NCBI GenBank assembly: GCA_963377175.1
Contig: CAUJNA010001452.1
Location: 7,501-71,500, forward strand
Length of the DNA: 64,000 bases
Direction: 5' to 3'
DNA from: Effrenium voratum
Taxonomy: Eukaryota > Sar > Dinophyceae > Suessiales > Symbiodiniaceae
The notes under the pieces: model-generated
Database searches by the model: none
The model's input: only the letters and a program-made list of their open reading frames with translations
Told to the model about the DNA's origin: nothing
Part shown: positions 10,201-20,608 of the stretch, one piece after another
How the letters are laid out: the number at the start of each line of letters is the position of its first letter
Numbering within the stretch: the stretch's first letter is position 1
Position numbers and translations under genes: made by a program

Positions 10201-12620
10201 GAACAAGTCAATCATTTTGTTAATTTCAACAATGGGGTTTCTGAGGATTTCTCTCAAATTTCTGAACATGTTTACTCTTTTTCCTTTTGATAACAGTGTA
10301 AGATTTTGACATCTTCAAGGTTCAGGTCTCAGACCAATTTAATTCCTTCTGGGGGATAGAGGTATTATAACTGTAAAATAATACGAAACAACTTTTTAAT
10401 TTGTTCCATATTCAATTTCAACAGCAATATTATTTGAATAACTCCACATACCACACTCAGCAATACTGTTCATATCCTTTTTAATGAATACAATATGTTA
10501 ACACGTATGCAACTTCAACGATGTATTTTTACAATACAGCCTGGCATGACATTTGTATCTTTTTAATTTTCTTCTACGTCTTTTCTATTGGCTTTCTATA
10601 TCTGTTGCTATCACAAGAATGTAAATGTAGTTGGGAACTATAATTGTTAAACAGTTCTCTAAAATACAAGAACTGTAATTCTGCTTTTTCAACCCCTCAT
10701 CAAGCAAATCTATACGTTCCATGAATTACTCTTCCTGTTCTTTCAATCAACGACATTTAAAGCAATCCGTTTTTCCACACTCACCAATAGCATTACAAGA
10801 GTAACAGGTAAACTGTTTGCTGCTGCCACAACGTTTTCACATCTCGGTTTTCAAGGCCATCTACTAAAATTAAACAGTGTCAGTCTCTCTTGTTATATGA
10901 ACGAGTCATGTCTTTAAGTAGTTTTACTCAAGTCAATCAATGTTATGGGTTGTTGTTATGGATGCATGTGCTTAATTATCGTTAAATAATACAGACGAAA
11001 CAGTAAAGAGTAAAGATTAATTCTTCGCTTGATATTGAGCCAAGAGAATAGGTTTTGTCATAGACCAACTGATATTCTTATCTTCAGTAGTAAAAAGTCC
11101 TGCTCTATGAACAGTTGTTTTAATACATCAGTGGTTAAATAAAATTCAGTCGTGATTGGACAACAGATAAAGGTATCCAGCTTTCTCACTCACTCACACA
11201 CGCAGAAACCGGCTGTATCAATTGGTCGGAGTTCGTGATTTGCTGCTGCGTCTGTGTTGTTTAGAGTAGGTCCTAATAAGAACGAAGGAAGCCACAGCCA
11301 TTGATTAGGTGGTCCAGTAATGCTAAATCTAATTGCAGAATTTGTGTCAGCACTGTAAGTTTAAACTGATGAAGAATAAAAGTTCTTTTTCCTTTTGCAC
11401 GAACGTATGAACCGCCATCTTTTAATTTCAATATTAAGTTCTTTCCGACTAAAACATCTAAAGCTTAATGGTAGAAAATTGATATGACATCTCTCTATTA
11501 TTTAGCTGATTCATGTTGAAATGGAAATAATCTTGATTTTTCCAAATATTTTAAGTTTTTGTACTACTTGTATGTTCCTTATTTTCAAAACCATCTTCTA
11601 CAATCTTTTACACGTCATCATGACTCGCTTTCTTTTTGGATTTATAGTGTGTTGAATATCTTTAATATTGTCAGGCATTACATATGAATATATATGTTAA
11701 TGTTGAAGTTCTTGCCTGCTGTTGGTTGCTTCCCGTGGTCAAACTAGCCAGTCTGATAATCGTGATTTATCAAGTGATGTAAACTTGCAGTAGCAACAGC
11801 TCTGGTACCCCTATCTAATATTCATATTGGGTCTAATATTCTTCTCAAAACAGTACAAGTATCATCAATTTTATTTGACATTGAAACACACAGAGCACCA
11901 TAAGTAGTTAGTCTCATATTTCTGTCAGGTTTATTTTGTAGATATTTAGCACTTGCGCTACTACCCAATGAATGTGAAATAGTTTCAGTAACATTATGGT
12001 TTTCATCAGTTGTACTGCTAACATCTCTACACCTTTCACTGTATGAACTTAAACCGAAAGGAACTGTACCATCAGAAGCAATGCTACAAATACTATGAAG
12101 TTGAAGGAAATACTAAAAAGTAATACGGGCACGAATTTCTTGCAAACATTGAGAAAAAGCAAATACGTTTAGATGAGTCTTTGTTTCATCTTCAGCACTA
12201 TACTAAAAACATATTTTTGGAGTAATGACTAACTATCAGTTTTGGTTCGTTAAGTAATGATAACATATGCTCTCGACAGCGTTCTGATACGCTCTTTCTC
12301 TGTGGATTCTTTTGCATCTGTTTGTCCTGAAACGCTTTGCCATATGAGACTTACTTTTCATCATACACTCGTTTCTTTCACATTCTAAGGACTTAGCATG
12401 TTCTTTGTAATATGTTTGAAGCATCCTGCTTCTTTATATTTCTTATTCAGGAGACCGTTGTATGTTTCATTGTTCTCTTTCTTTTGCCTTCTTAGCTTCT
12501 TCTTCTGTATCCGTTGAGAAGTCGGACACTTCGCCTTCTCATGAATTCCGCAACATTGAATTCGTCATTTGTCATTGAAGCTTTACTTTTTCCACCACCT
12601 ACAATAAGACTTGCTCATAG
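10200..12620 (-). pseudogene. AT-richer block with a decayed minus-strand gene of unknown family
   Basis: No long open frame exists, but reading the minus strand from 12,600 to about 10,700 gives protein-like sequence broken by stops and frame changes. Examples are 12,424-12,236 (K/R-rich, Y-Y-K-E-H-A-K-S-L-E-C), about 12,210-11,810 (S-I-A-S-D-G-T-V-P-F-G-L-S-S-Y-S-E, with one TAG), about 11,480-11,290 (V-G-K-N-L-I-L-K-L-K-D-G-G-S-Y-V-R), about 11,345-11,190 (S-A-I-R-F-S-I-T-G-P-P-N-Q-W-L-W-L-P) and about 10,830-10,750 (a Cys-rich C-Y-S-C-N-A-I-G-E-C segment). All three stop codons interrupt it, so decay is likelier than a variant code. The S-I-T-G-P-P-N-Q-W-L stretch is weakly reminiscent of the start of capsid-like proteins of virus-like elements. 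I would not assign a family. Sequence below about 10,700 shows nothing. Confidence 0.4.
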
Positions 12621-12829
12621 TTCTCCACGTTGAAATCTGCCACTGCGCGTAGGGCAAGGAGTTTTTATTGTCCTTTTGCCATCTTGCCATTTCACAGGCG
12701 CAAAGAGCTTGTGTTGTTTGACGTACGCTGTATACTATGCTGTTGAATGTTACAGAGTCACAATTATTCCCAAATAGTGTTTACACTAAGGGGTTCTTAC
12801 AGTACGAGTTAAGGCGGGTATAGACCGAG

Positions 12830-13150
12830 GTTCGCAAGTTTTAAGTGCAAAAGTACGTGAAGAACTTTAAACCGCTCCGGCTGCAAAATCACAACTTTTA
12901 AGTGCAAAAGTGGTGCGCGAAGTGCAATCCCATGGCTCCGGCCACAGTTGCACGCGAAGTGCATTCCCGCAGCAGCTCCAGCTCCGGCTGCAAAGTCGTA
13001 GGTGTTTTCGCGCAAAGGTAGCGTGCGAAGCGCGCTCTTGCAGCTCCAGCCCGAGCATCGCAACTTCATGATCGGAAAGTGCGCTCTCGCATCTCCAACT
13101 CGAAAATCGCAACTTGCAAGCACAAAAGTAGTATGCCAAGTACACTTCTG
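12830..13150. repeat. Dispersed repeat, CTCCGGCTGCAAAATCG type
   Basis: Five or six diverged units of about 60 bases combine CAACTTTTAAGTGCAAAAGT with GCTCCGGCTGCAAA. Two units of the same family appear in the opposite orientation at 18,850-18,960. Open frames across it are repeat by-products. Confidence 0.65.
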
Positions 13151-13259
13151 CAACTAAAGCCGCCAGCCTCCTTGCGCAGCCAAACTGCACGCAGGCAGAT
13201 ATGGACAAGAGAGGTTGACAAGAGAAAGGGACATGCAAGATTGGGTGAGAGAGGTTCCA

Positions 13260-13415
13260 CAACATCATGCACGAGAGGGACCGTCACGCATGGCATCATG
13301 AGCAGCATCACGCACGGCGTCGTGCGCAGAGTCAAGCGAAGCATGGTGTGCAACATCATGCCTGCGCAGCATCATGTGCAACATCAAGCGTAGCTTCACT
13401 CGCAGCAGCGTCAAA
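13260..13415. repeat. Short tandem repeat, GCATCATG/GCAACATC words
   Basis: About nine occurrences of CATCATG, CATCACG and GTGCAACATC at 12-20 base spacing. No coding signal. Confidence 0.55.
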
Positions 13416-13689
13416 ACACAGCGTAGCGCGCAAGAGAAGATGACAGGAGAGATTTGATCGAAGCGCGGCGCCAAGCTTGCTCATCAGAACTTGCAGAAGC
13501 TACAAAGGGACATTGATCTGTTTACGCTTGTTTCTCGCCTGTAGTGGGAGAGGTGTCAGAGTTTATTTAACGTCTTTCTATGCTTCCGGGCTACCCGTCG
13601 TCAAAGGAAACCCAATACTATTTAGGGCCTTTTGTAGCTCAACTGAGACTTCACTTTATGTTTGACTACCTGAAGGATCAAAATAGGGT

Positions 13690-13960
13690 AATTTTACTAC
13701 ACAAAAAATACATCATTGTTGTGTAGTGTTCTTTGTGTAGTATGGAGTGATTGTGTGTAGATTTTTTGTGTAGTAGTTTGGAATAGTTGTGTAGTAATTT
13801 GTGCATTTTTACAACACATTCTTGTGTAGTACTTTGGCCAAAATAACATTTTTCGCTGTGTAGTAATTGTTGTGTAGTCTTTTTGTGTAGTATTTTTTGT
13901 GTAGTAATTTGGGTGCGTAGTAAAATCTTGTGTAGTAAAATTGCGTAGATGTTAGCAAAA
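13690..13960. repeat. TGTGTAGTA-rich tandem repeat
   Basis: About fifteen copies of TTGTGTAGTA or close variants, spaced 10-25 bases apart with T-rich filler. The minus-strand open frames over it are rich in Leu-His-Lys-Lys and are artefacts. Confidence 0.75.
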
Positions 13961-15600
13961 AAAGCTGCCTTTTCCTCTTTTTGTTCATGTGTTTTGGCTG
14001 TTTTCCGTGCAATTGGTTGGAACAAAATGAGCAGATGTTTCGCTCGTTTTTGCAAGACACAGTTTCACAATTGTTCTCGCACGAACGAATGGCCGCGAGG
14101 TTTTGGCTATATAGCAGACATCTAGGTTGGCTTGCGGCATCATGGATTTGCAACCACGGGCAGCCCGTCCCAAGTGACAAAGCTTGTCTAAGCCGCTGAC
14201 TGGAAATCATTTTGCCTTATACCTTGACAGGACGGGCTGTTACGGCTCCATGTGCGCCATGCGCTTCCAAATTTGCCATGTTTCTTTAGTTTACAGAGAC
14301 GCGCAGCTCAGCCATGATGATTTGCAAAGACTGCATTTGCGACCTGTTGGTTCCGACTGCGGGGGCAGAAGAAAAATGTCAATCACCCTGACCTTCGGAT
14401 GACTGCAAATGACGGCGGCGCGGGAGGCGAGACATTCGTGTGAGGAGGTTTCAGCCACAGATTTCACAAGCAACTCTGCACAAAATGGCGTCGTTCAAAA
14501 TAGAAGCAGTTTGCCGAATTTTGGATTGGTCAAACCATGCGTTTCCCGTGCATGCGCGGCCCTTGTTATGGACCATTATTCTTGTTTCATGCATGTGTGG
14601 AATTATGCTCAAAGAAATATATATATATATACTATAGGGGGTGAAAACTTTTCAGCAAATTTAAGCTTTTGTGGTGGCAACCTCTGGCCCATCACACATA
14701 TTTACACAAAATCAACAGTCCAGCTGTATCATCCGTTTCTGCAAGCTATGTTAAAACCGATATAGGGGCCCATAACATGAGATTCTTTCAAAGTGTGTGA
14801 GGTTTGGCCGGGATCTGACTCCTGCAAACTCCCACAGAAGCTTCAAACCTAAAGCGCCGTTTTTCGTGGGGTCCTTTTGCGTGTTTAAGCCTATGTCGGG
14901 GATGACCAACACTGTCTGCCGGCCGTCACATTTATGGTTTGTTCTTCCCCGCCCAAAAAAATCAGGATGTGCACGCGCCGCGGCAGAAGACTGGGGCATC
15001 ATCAAGAAGTGCGACATGTCATTGGAGAGCTTAAGCCTCATCATCCCTTCGTGCTGGAGATCAAGCAAGTCTCCAAGGAGTTGCAGGAACTCGCGGCTCG
15101 ATGCCACAATCACGCAATCGAAGATCGATGCAGCTGGCCTCAAGGGCAAGGCTGCCGCAATGCGTGCTCTGCAACTTTTTGGGCACCCGCACCCAATACA
15201 GAGAGTTGATGCGGCTTGACTGCTGATTCTCGACGGGCGCGGGCGCAGAGAGTTGTGATGCGGCTGGACCGCCCTGCAGAGGTAAACCCGGAGTAGTAAA
15301 GGGCCTCTGGGCACGACGCAAGAAATCACAAGTGACCTGTGTGCGAAAAAGGATTGAGTGCCTTTGACGAACGCGCCGATGCTGCGATTCCTATACTTTG
15401 AGGGGAACTTCTTCACTGATCCTTCGATGCGACGGCTAGATTGGCTAGATCCCAGCAATCTGGCAACTGTATGGATCGGTGCGATGCAGTTGAAGAGAGC
15501 GAACGCCACGACGTACCTGACATCATTGAGGCAGGAAGGGTCTAGAGTTGCGCGCGGTTGGGTTTGGTTTCCTTGTGGTTGTGCCCTCTGTGACATTGTG
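13960..15600. other. No confident gene
   Basis: Open stretches overlap on both strands (minus 15,596-14,751, 281 residues; plus 14,797-15,219 and 15,358-15,609). None shows a family motif and the two strands are mutually exclusive. A short (TA)n lies at 14,619-14,631. The plus stretch at 15,358-15,560 (A-P-M-L-R-F-L-Y-F-E-G-N-F-F-T-D-P) is the most protein-like. Confidence 0.35.
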
Positions 15601-15639
15601 ATAACATAGGCATGTCTGGCGCTAACGGTGCGTTGGCCT

Positions 15640-16630
15640 GTCAGGAACTGTGCGGTGAATCTTGGAATTCCTGCAACTTCGAGATTCTTCCCGCGACAAG
15701 TTGCTCGAGATGCGCAACAGGACGGAGTCGGAAGTTCCTTCTTCTGGTACCCTGTGGCAACAGTATTTCACTTGTGTGTGGCTGGAAAAGCACGAGGCTG
15801 CACCAAAGCGATTGAGGCTCTCTACCAAGCGAGGCGGTGGCAACTGAGAGTCTGACAAATGGTGGGCAAAAAAGTCTGAATCATGTGAATGTGCCTGATG
15901 ACAATTCTGCCACAAGAGGTCTTTGCGCCACAATTAATTGCATGCGCCACAAGGATGTCACAGAGCAGCAGTTGTGAATGGTTGTCAACCTCGTTGTGTC
16001 TATGACAGTGCTCAAGCAAAAAAGGCGCTGCCCGGCAACCCTTGTTTGAAAAAATGGCTTTGGTCCCGGCTTCAGCCTCCCAACTGCCAGCGAAGCTTAC
16101 CATTGTTACGAAGGCGGCCTTCGCGCGCGGCTATGCCTGTATGAATGTTGGCATCAGCGACCTGTTGCAAAGTAAACCAAAGTTGTCTCTTGCGAGTTAA
16201 GACCAACTCTACTTTGTTGAATACTTTTGTTCCCTTGCACATCGGCAAGGGCTGTGTCATTTTCTGCCTTCGTCCACAGCCACACACTTTTTCTAACCGA
16301 GGACCCGCTTGCAGACGAACATGCCTACTGGGAATGCCAGAAGGGCACAGACTTCGCAGCGCGCAGCGAGAAGCTGTTCATCATGTGGGACGGTGGCCAA
16401 AGCATGTATCATTGGACCTCCACCAAAGACTCCGTCAATCTACGCAAGGCAGTCTTTGGCTGCAAGGAGAACTTCTCGGAGCGTGGATGGCGCAAATGTG
16501 CTTCTCAGCTCCACGCGCTGCCATATTTTCACTTTTTGCTTTCTCTTTATTTCTGTCGCGCGGTTCCGGGTCACGTTGTGCAAAACGCAGCGTCATCCCC
16601 GCCTGGAAGACTGCCCACAAGGTCTTAAAT
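15640..16630 (+). pseudogene. Uncharacterised plus-strand coding remnants
   Basis: Protein-like plus-strand pieces in different frames: 15,662-15,847 (L-R-D-S-S-R-D-K-L-L-E-M-R-N) and 16,227-16,628, whose middle reads A-Y-W-E-C-Q-K-G-T-D-F then E-K-L-F-I-M-W-D-G-G-Q-S-M-Y-H-W. The composition looks coding but I recognise no family. Loss of frame between the pieces suggests a decayed element or unrecognised introns. Confidence 0.3.
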
Positions 16631-17068
16631 GAATCGGCCACTACGGGCCCAGAGAATACTGACTGCACATGGAGCAAGAAGGAAATGTGGGTATAGACCC
16701 GCTTCCCGTGCGCCTTTGCGGCAAAGTGCAGAGACACATGATGCAGCTGGACTGTTGGTTCTGCATATGATGGACCAGAGTTTGCCACCACACACAAGAT
16801 TTTTTGCTGTGAATAGTTTTCACCCCAGTGTACAATTGTGTGCTGACCAAACTGTGCTTTTTACTAGAAGACGGGTGGCCCGAAAGCATTTTCCACGACG
16901 TGCAGCTAGGACCAGGCTCTTTTTTGTATATTCGCCGAACGCAATTGTCCGTTCCTTCGGCAGATCGCGCTTTGCGATCACAAACCCTAAGCAAGCACTC
17001 TAGCGACAGAAGGGAGCGCGCAGCAGGCACGGAAGCCATCTACCCAAGAAGAAGACCTTCTTCACGCC

Positions 17069-17425
17069 GTGCTACTTGCTCAGGTAGATCGGGAAGCCAG
17101 CATAGAGCAAGAAGAAGACATAGTCCACGCCAAGACACTTGTAGATCGGAAAGCCAGCGTCGAGCAAGAAGAAGACCTCCACGCCAAGGCACTTGCGCAT
17201 GTAGATCGGAAAGCCAGCGTAGAGCAAGAAGAGGACGTCCTCCACGCCAAGGCACTTGCGCAAGTAGGTCGGAAAGCCAACGTAGAGCCAGAAGGAAACA
17301 TACCCCACGCCAAAGCACTTGCGCAGGTCGACGGGAAAGCCAAGGTATCCGAAGGGAAAGACCTACTACACGCCCAAGCACGGGCGCAAGTGAGCTACAG
17401 CTTGAACCAAGGAGATGTGACTTGA
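17069..17425 (+). CDS. Tandem-repeat open frame, about 21-residue repeat
   Basis: 118 codons open from the ATG at 17,069 contain about five copies of a repeat of 19-21 residues, with consensus A-L-A-Q-V-D-R-K-A-S-V-E-Q-E-E-D-V-L-H-A-K. At DNA level the units are about 57-63 bases long and their length differences are multiples of three, so this frame is kept while the words diverge. The repeat is charged and probably helical. No signal peptide or known domain is present. It could be a real repeat protein, an exon of one, or non-coding satellite DNA that stays open by chance. Confidence 0.35.
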   Translation: MLLAQVDREASIEQEEDIVHAKTLVDRKASVEQEEDLHAKALAHVDRKASVEQEEDVLHAKALAQVGRKANVEPEGNIPHAKALAQVDGKAKVSEGKDLLHAQARAQVSYSLNQGDVT

Positions 17426-17856
17426 GCTAACAGGACAGTGCATGAGCAAATGTTTTTGGTGATGCGCGCTGCATGCATTGAAACATGATGTGATAGAGAC
17501 ATCGCAGGGCACTCAGAAAGGGACGCAAATGTTTGCGGGCCGGTGGTTGCTTCAGACCCAAGGACACGAGTCTTGTTCAAGCAGCAAACATGTACAGCGC
17601 TGGCAAATCATCCGCAGGTTATCCTTTTTGAGACCATGCGAGCCGTCTAGCAAGATTATCCGCACAGCCCGCGCTAATCTTGCCCCTCTGCAGCACGTTC
17701 GAATTGTTCTTGAAAGTAGGCCCGTTTTTTCTCCAAGGCCTTCAAAACCCACAGAGCGTAGTCTCGGCCAGCCCATGGAAACAAGGCCTGAAGCAAGCTC
17801 TGAGGCGTGGGGCGAAGGGTCCGGGAGTCGTGGCTTTGGGAAGAGGGCCTTGCCTA

Positions 17857-18560
17857 GGAGAGGTCATCGAAAAGTGATTTGGGAAGGACCATCCGCTCAG
17901 CGATCAAAGTGATGATGCCCGTGGCCTGTCTTTGGTTGCTCGGCCGGCCCACAATGCAACGAGGATTGCCGTCGGCCATGTTGAACACGTGACATTGCTT
18001 GAAGTTGCACAGGCCTTCGACTACAAAGACAGAGCCCATTTGGTTCTGGATGCGAACAATCTTGCCAACCATGGGACGGGCCTCATCGGTGTAGGCTGTC
18101 GCATAGCACGACTTGGCAGCCACTGCTTGAAACTGACAGTTGGAGACTTGGTCGGACAGCTGCGTGGCAGACTGGGTCAACTACGAAGAAGCTTGCGAGA
18201 AGGCCTGCGAAGGTTGCGCCTGGCCGCGCCACTGCGTCAAGCGCGGGGCTGTAGCGAGTTGAACGCCATGCGGGCCGCGAACGCAGAGCCGATGAGAGCC
18301 GTTCTCTTCGATCGCGTGCACCATTGTTGTCTTGTCCTTGAAGCCAGTACCAGCACCTTCTCGAGCTGGCCAGTGAAGTCCGCCAAGGTTGCGGTAGCCA
18401 AGACGGTCACCTCGTCGCAAGGCTCGGAGAGGCACCCTGCGGATTGCTTCTTGCACATATTGGTGTCAGGGTCAATGTTGGTGCTGCAGTGCTCGCAAGC
18501 AGTGTACAGTGGACACCCGGAAATGGAGACCAGCCAGGCGCCGTGCAAGACCACCTCGAC
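17857..18560 (-). pseudogene. RPA-like (OB-fold, zinc ribbon) gene remnant
   Basis: Minus-strand pieces in three frames. The first (18,554-18,360) has C-P-L-Y-T-A-C-E-H-C then C-K-K-Q-S-A-G-C, followed by V-L-A-T-A-T-L-A-D-F-T-G-Q-L-E-K-V-L-V. This order of paired cysteines before a strand with A-D-F-T-G resembles the C-terminal DNA-binding domain of replication protein A. It shifts frame near 18,360 into G-F-K-D-K-T-T-M-V-H-A-I-E-E-N-G-S and again afterwards. The last piece (18,180-17,857) ends with an in-frame stop. Several shifts within 200 bases argue for a pseudogene, probably from a multicopy element. Confidence 0.4.
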
Positions 18561-18849
18561 TCTGTCCTGGTCCGCGCAGCATCACAGCTGCGCACAAAAT
18601 CAGAACAGCACAAAAAACGAACAGCTTTACCTTCGAATTATCGCAAAATTCTGCTGAAGCGGTCCGAGTAACCAAGCCCTGCCCCGATTCCATCGCGAGA
18701 CTGCAAGCTGAAGCCGTGGCCAACACGGAGAGCGCGTGGCCAAGGTCCGTTCCCAGCGCTTGCAAGCGGCTGGACTTCTCTCCGGGGGGAATGCGAACAA
18801 GTTCTTGTCGCTGTCGTGGAAGCGCTCCGCTGTCCCGTAGATGTCCAGC

Positions 18850-18960
18850 TCGTTCTAAAAGTTGCAACTCTGCAGCCGGAGCGTACTTCCCGTACTACTC
18901 TTTCGTACTTAAAAGTTGCGACTTTACAGCTGGAGCTGCGGGAACGTACTTTGCGCAAAG
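18850..18960. repeat. Dispersed repeat, AAAGTTGCGACTTTACAGC type
   Basis: Two diverged units carrying AAAGTTGCRACT, GCAGCYGGAGC and CGTACTT. It is the same family as 12,830-13,150 in inverted orientation and abuts the composite repeat that follows. Confidence 0.6.
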
Positions 18961-18984
18961 CAAAACAGGCAAAACAAACTCGAG

Positions 18985-19265
18985 TTTTTGCACCTCGACC
19001 ACGCCGATCCTCGCAGAGGGTCGCGCGCGCAGAGCAAAAATCGCCCCAAAAAAAACCGCGAGCTTTTGCACCTCGACGGGTCGCGCGGGCAAATCACAAA
19101 TCGCAAAAAACCTCGGGTTTTTGCACCTCGACCACGCCGATCCCCGCAGAGACTCGCGCGCGCAAATCGATTGAGTTTTTCCACCTCGAACACGCCGATC
19201 CGCGAGAGGGTCGCATTTTCGCAGAGTAGGTTTGGTCCCACCGAGCCGCCTTAAGATACTAATTT
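18985..19265 (+). repeat. Composite repeat with T-arm-like end
   Basis: Four copies of the CTCGACCACGCCGATCC unit, one of them truncated to CTCGACGGGTCGCG, lead into ATTTTCGCAGAGTAGG and GGTTTGGTCCCACC at 19,213-19,240. Organisation is the same as at 5,645-5,790 on the other strand, so this is a defined element end rather than chance. Confidence 0.6.
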
Positions 19266-19289
19266 CAATTTAGTGAGCAAGTTCCTCGT

Positions 19290-20410
19290 GCAAGGTGTGC
19301 TCGCGCGCGAAGAAACGCAGATTCCCCTGTGCTAGTTGTGCTCGTGCTAGTTGTGCTCGTGCAAGATGTGCTCGTGCAAGAAGGCATGCCAGATCTCTTG
19401 ACACTCACTCTGCACTCGTCCTACGCATGCCTCTATGCACTCACTTTGCGCTCTCCTGCGTGCTCATTGTTGAAACCCATCATTTGCGGACACAGACACA
19501 AAAGACCCGGCCAGCACAGAAGTCCAAGGCGACAAAAGACCCGCGCAGCCCTGAAGTTGTCGCTGCGCTGCTCGTACAAACAGGCAAAACACATGAAGCA
19601 TTCCTGTAACTTCCGCGCAGATCTCTGTGGCAGAGCATGTTCAATATATCTTCAAATTTGTTGTTCAGTCGCAAGAGTGTGTGGGTCGGAGCATTCTCAA
19701 GTGATTCGGCCCCTGAGAATTTTGCCCTTTTGTTACAAGCATGTTGAGTTTGCCTAGTGTCTGTTCGTGGTGCTTCTGCCAGTGTTTGAAGATTAGCCAG
19801 CAGCGTTGGGCCAGTCATTGCATCGTGCGTCAAAACATAAAAACAAGGCGCCCGCTGTGTAAGTACCAAATACTTGCAATGTGTCAAGCTGTAACGCACA
19901 AATAGGCCGCCGCTGAGGGGCGATCGGCACCAGCAGTCAGAAGTCCAGTTGTGGCACGCCACTTCGCAAGGTCGCGATGGTCATGCCATGTGTTTTCGCC
20001 CCTGCGCTCAGCTCTGCAAAGAACGCACGGTTTCAACGACGTTGACTTGGGGGCGCACAAAAACTCAGAGAAAAAAAACAGGGAAAAAAAAACAAACAAG
20101 CCAGGTCCCCTGTGACAGCACACAGTATGGCCCTTCTGCCTCCAGCCAAAGGTGCGCCAGCCCTTGTCGCTTCCGGCAACCCTGGGCCAGTATTCCACGT
20201 TGCGCCAATTGTGGCCATACTCCCAGAAGCATGCGGCGAAAGGACCACAACATAACATGATGGACCAAAAGTCATTGTTCATGTTCTTGTTGAAACTCTT
20301 GCTCCAGCATGCCCAAATGTAATGCTGCGATGCCTTTGTCGTGCGGACAAGCTGCCAACATGCTGCTCCAGAAAAATTAGTGGGGCCCAGGGGCACTGGG
20401 GTGGGCGGGG
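19290..20410. other. No confident gene
   Basis: A short repeat of GTGCTCGTGC (19,325-19,380) is followed by mixed sequence. The minus-strand open frame of 332 residues from 20,882 to 19,884 runs antisense into the recombinase remnant and shows no domain. Confidence 0.4.
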
Positions 20411-20608
20411 ATACGGCCAGTGCGCCTTCATAACCCTCTAACCCTTGCTTCCCACCATTGTCTGTTGCTTGTGTTCTTAGTGCTTCATTTGTATGTATAT
20501 GCTTGCAGCTGCAGCAAAGTCTGGGTTGGGTCTGGGTGCAGCTGGCAAGCAAAACGGTCTTTGGCTGTTCTTGTGTGGCGCTTTGCTTACTTTTTTGCTT
20601 TGTGCGTG

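Noticed and set aside
10700..12620. A variant genetic code explaining the in-frame stops
   Set aside because: All three stop codons interrupt the reading and the frame also shifts several times, which decay explains better; genes to the right use all stops normally.
14751..15596. Minus-strand 281-residue open frame as a gene
   Set aside because: No domain, and protein-like plus-strand stretches overlap it; neither strand is convincing.
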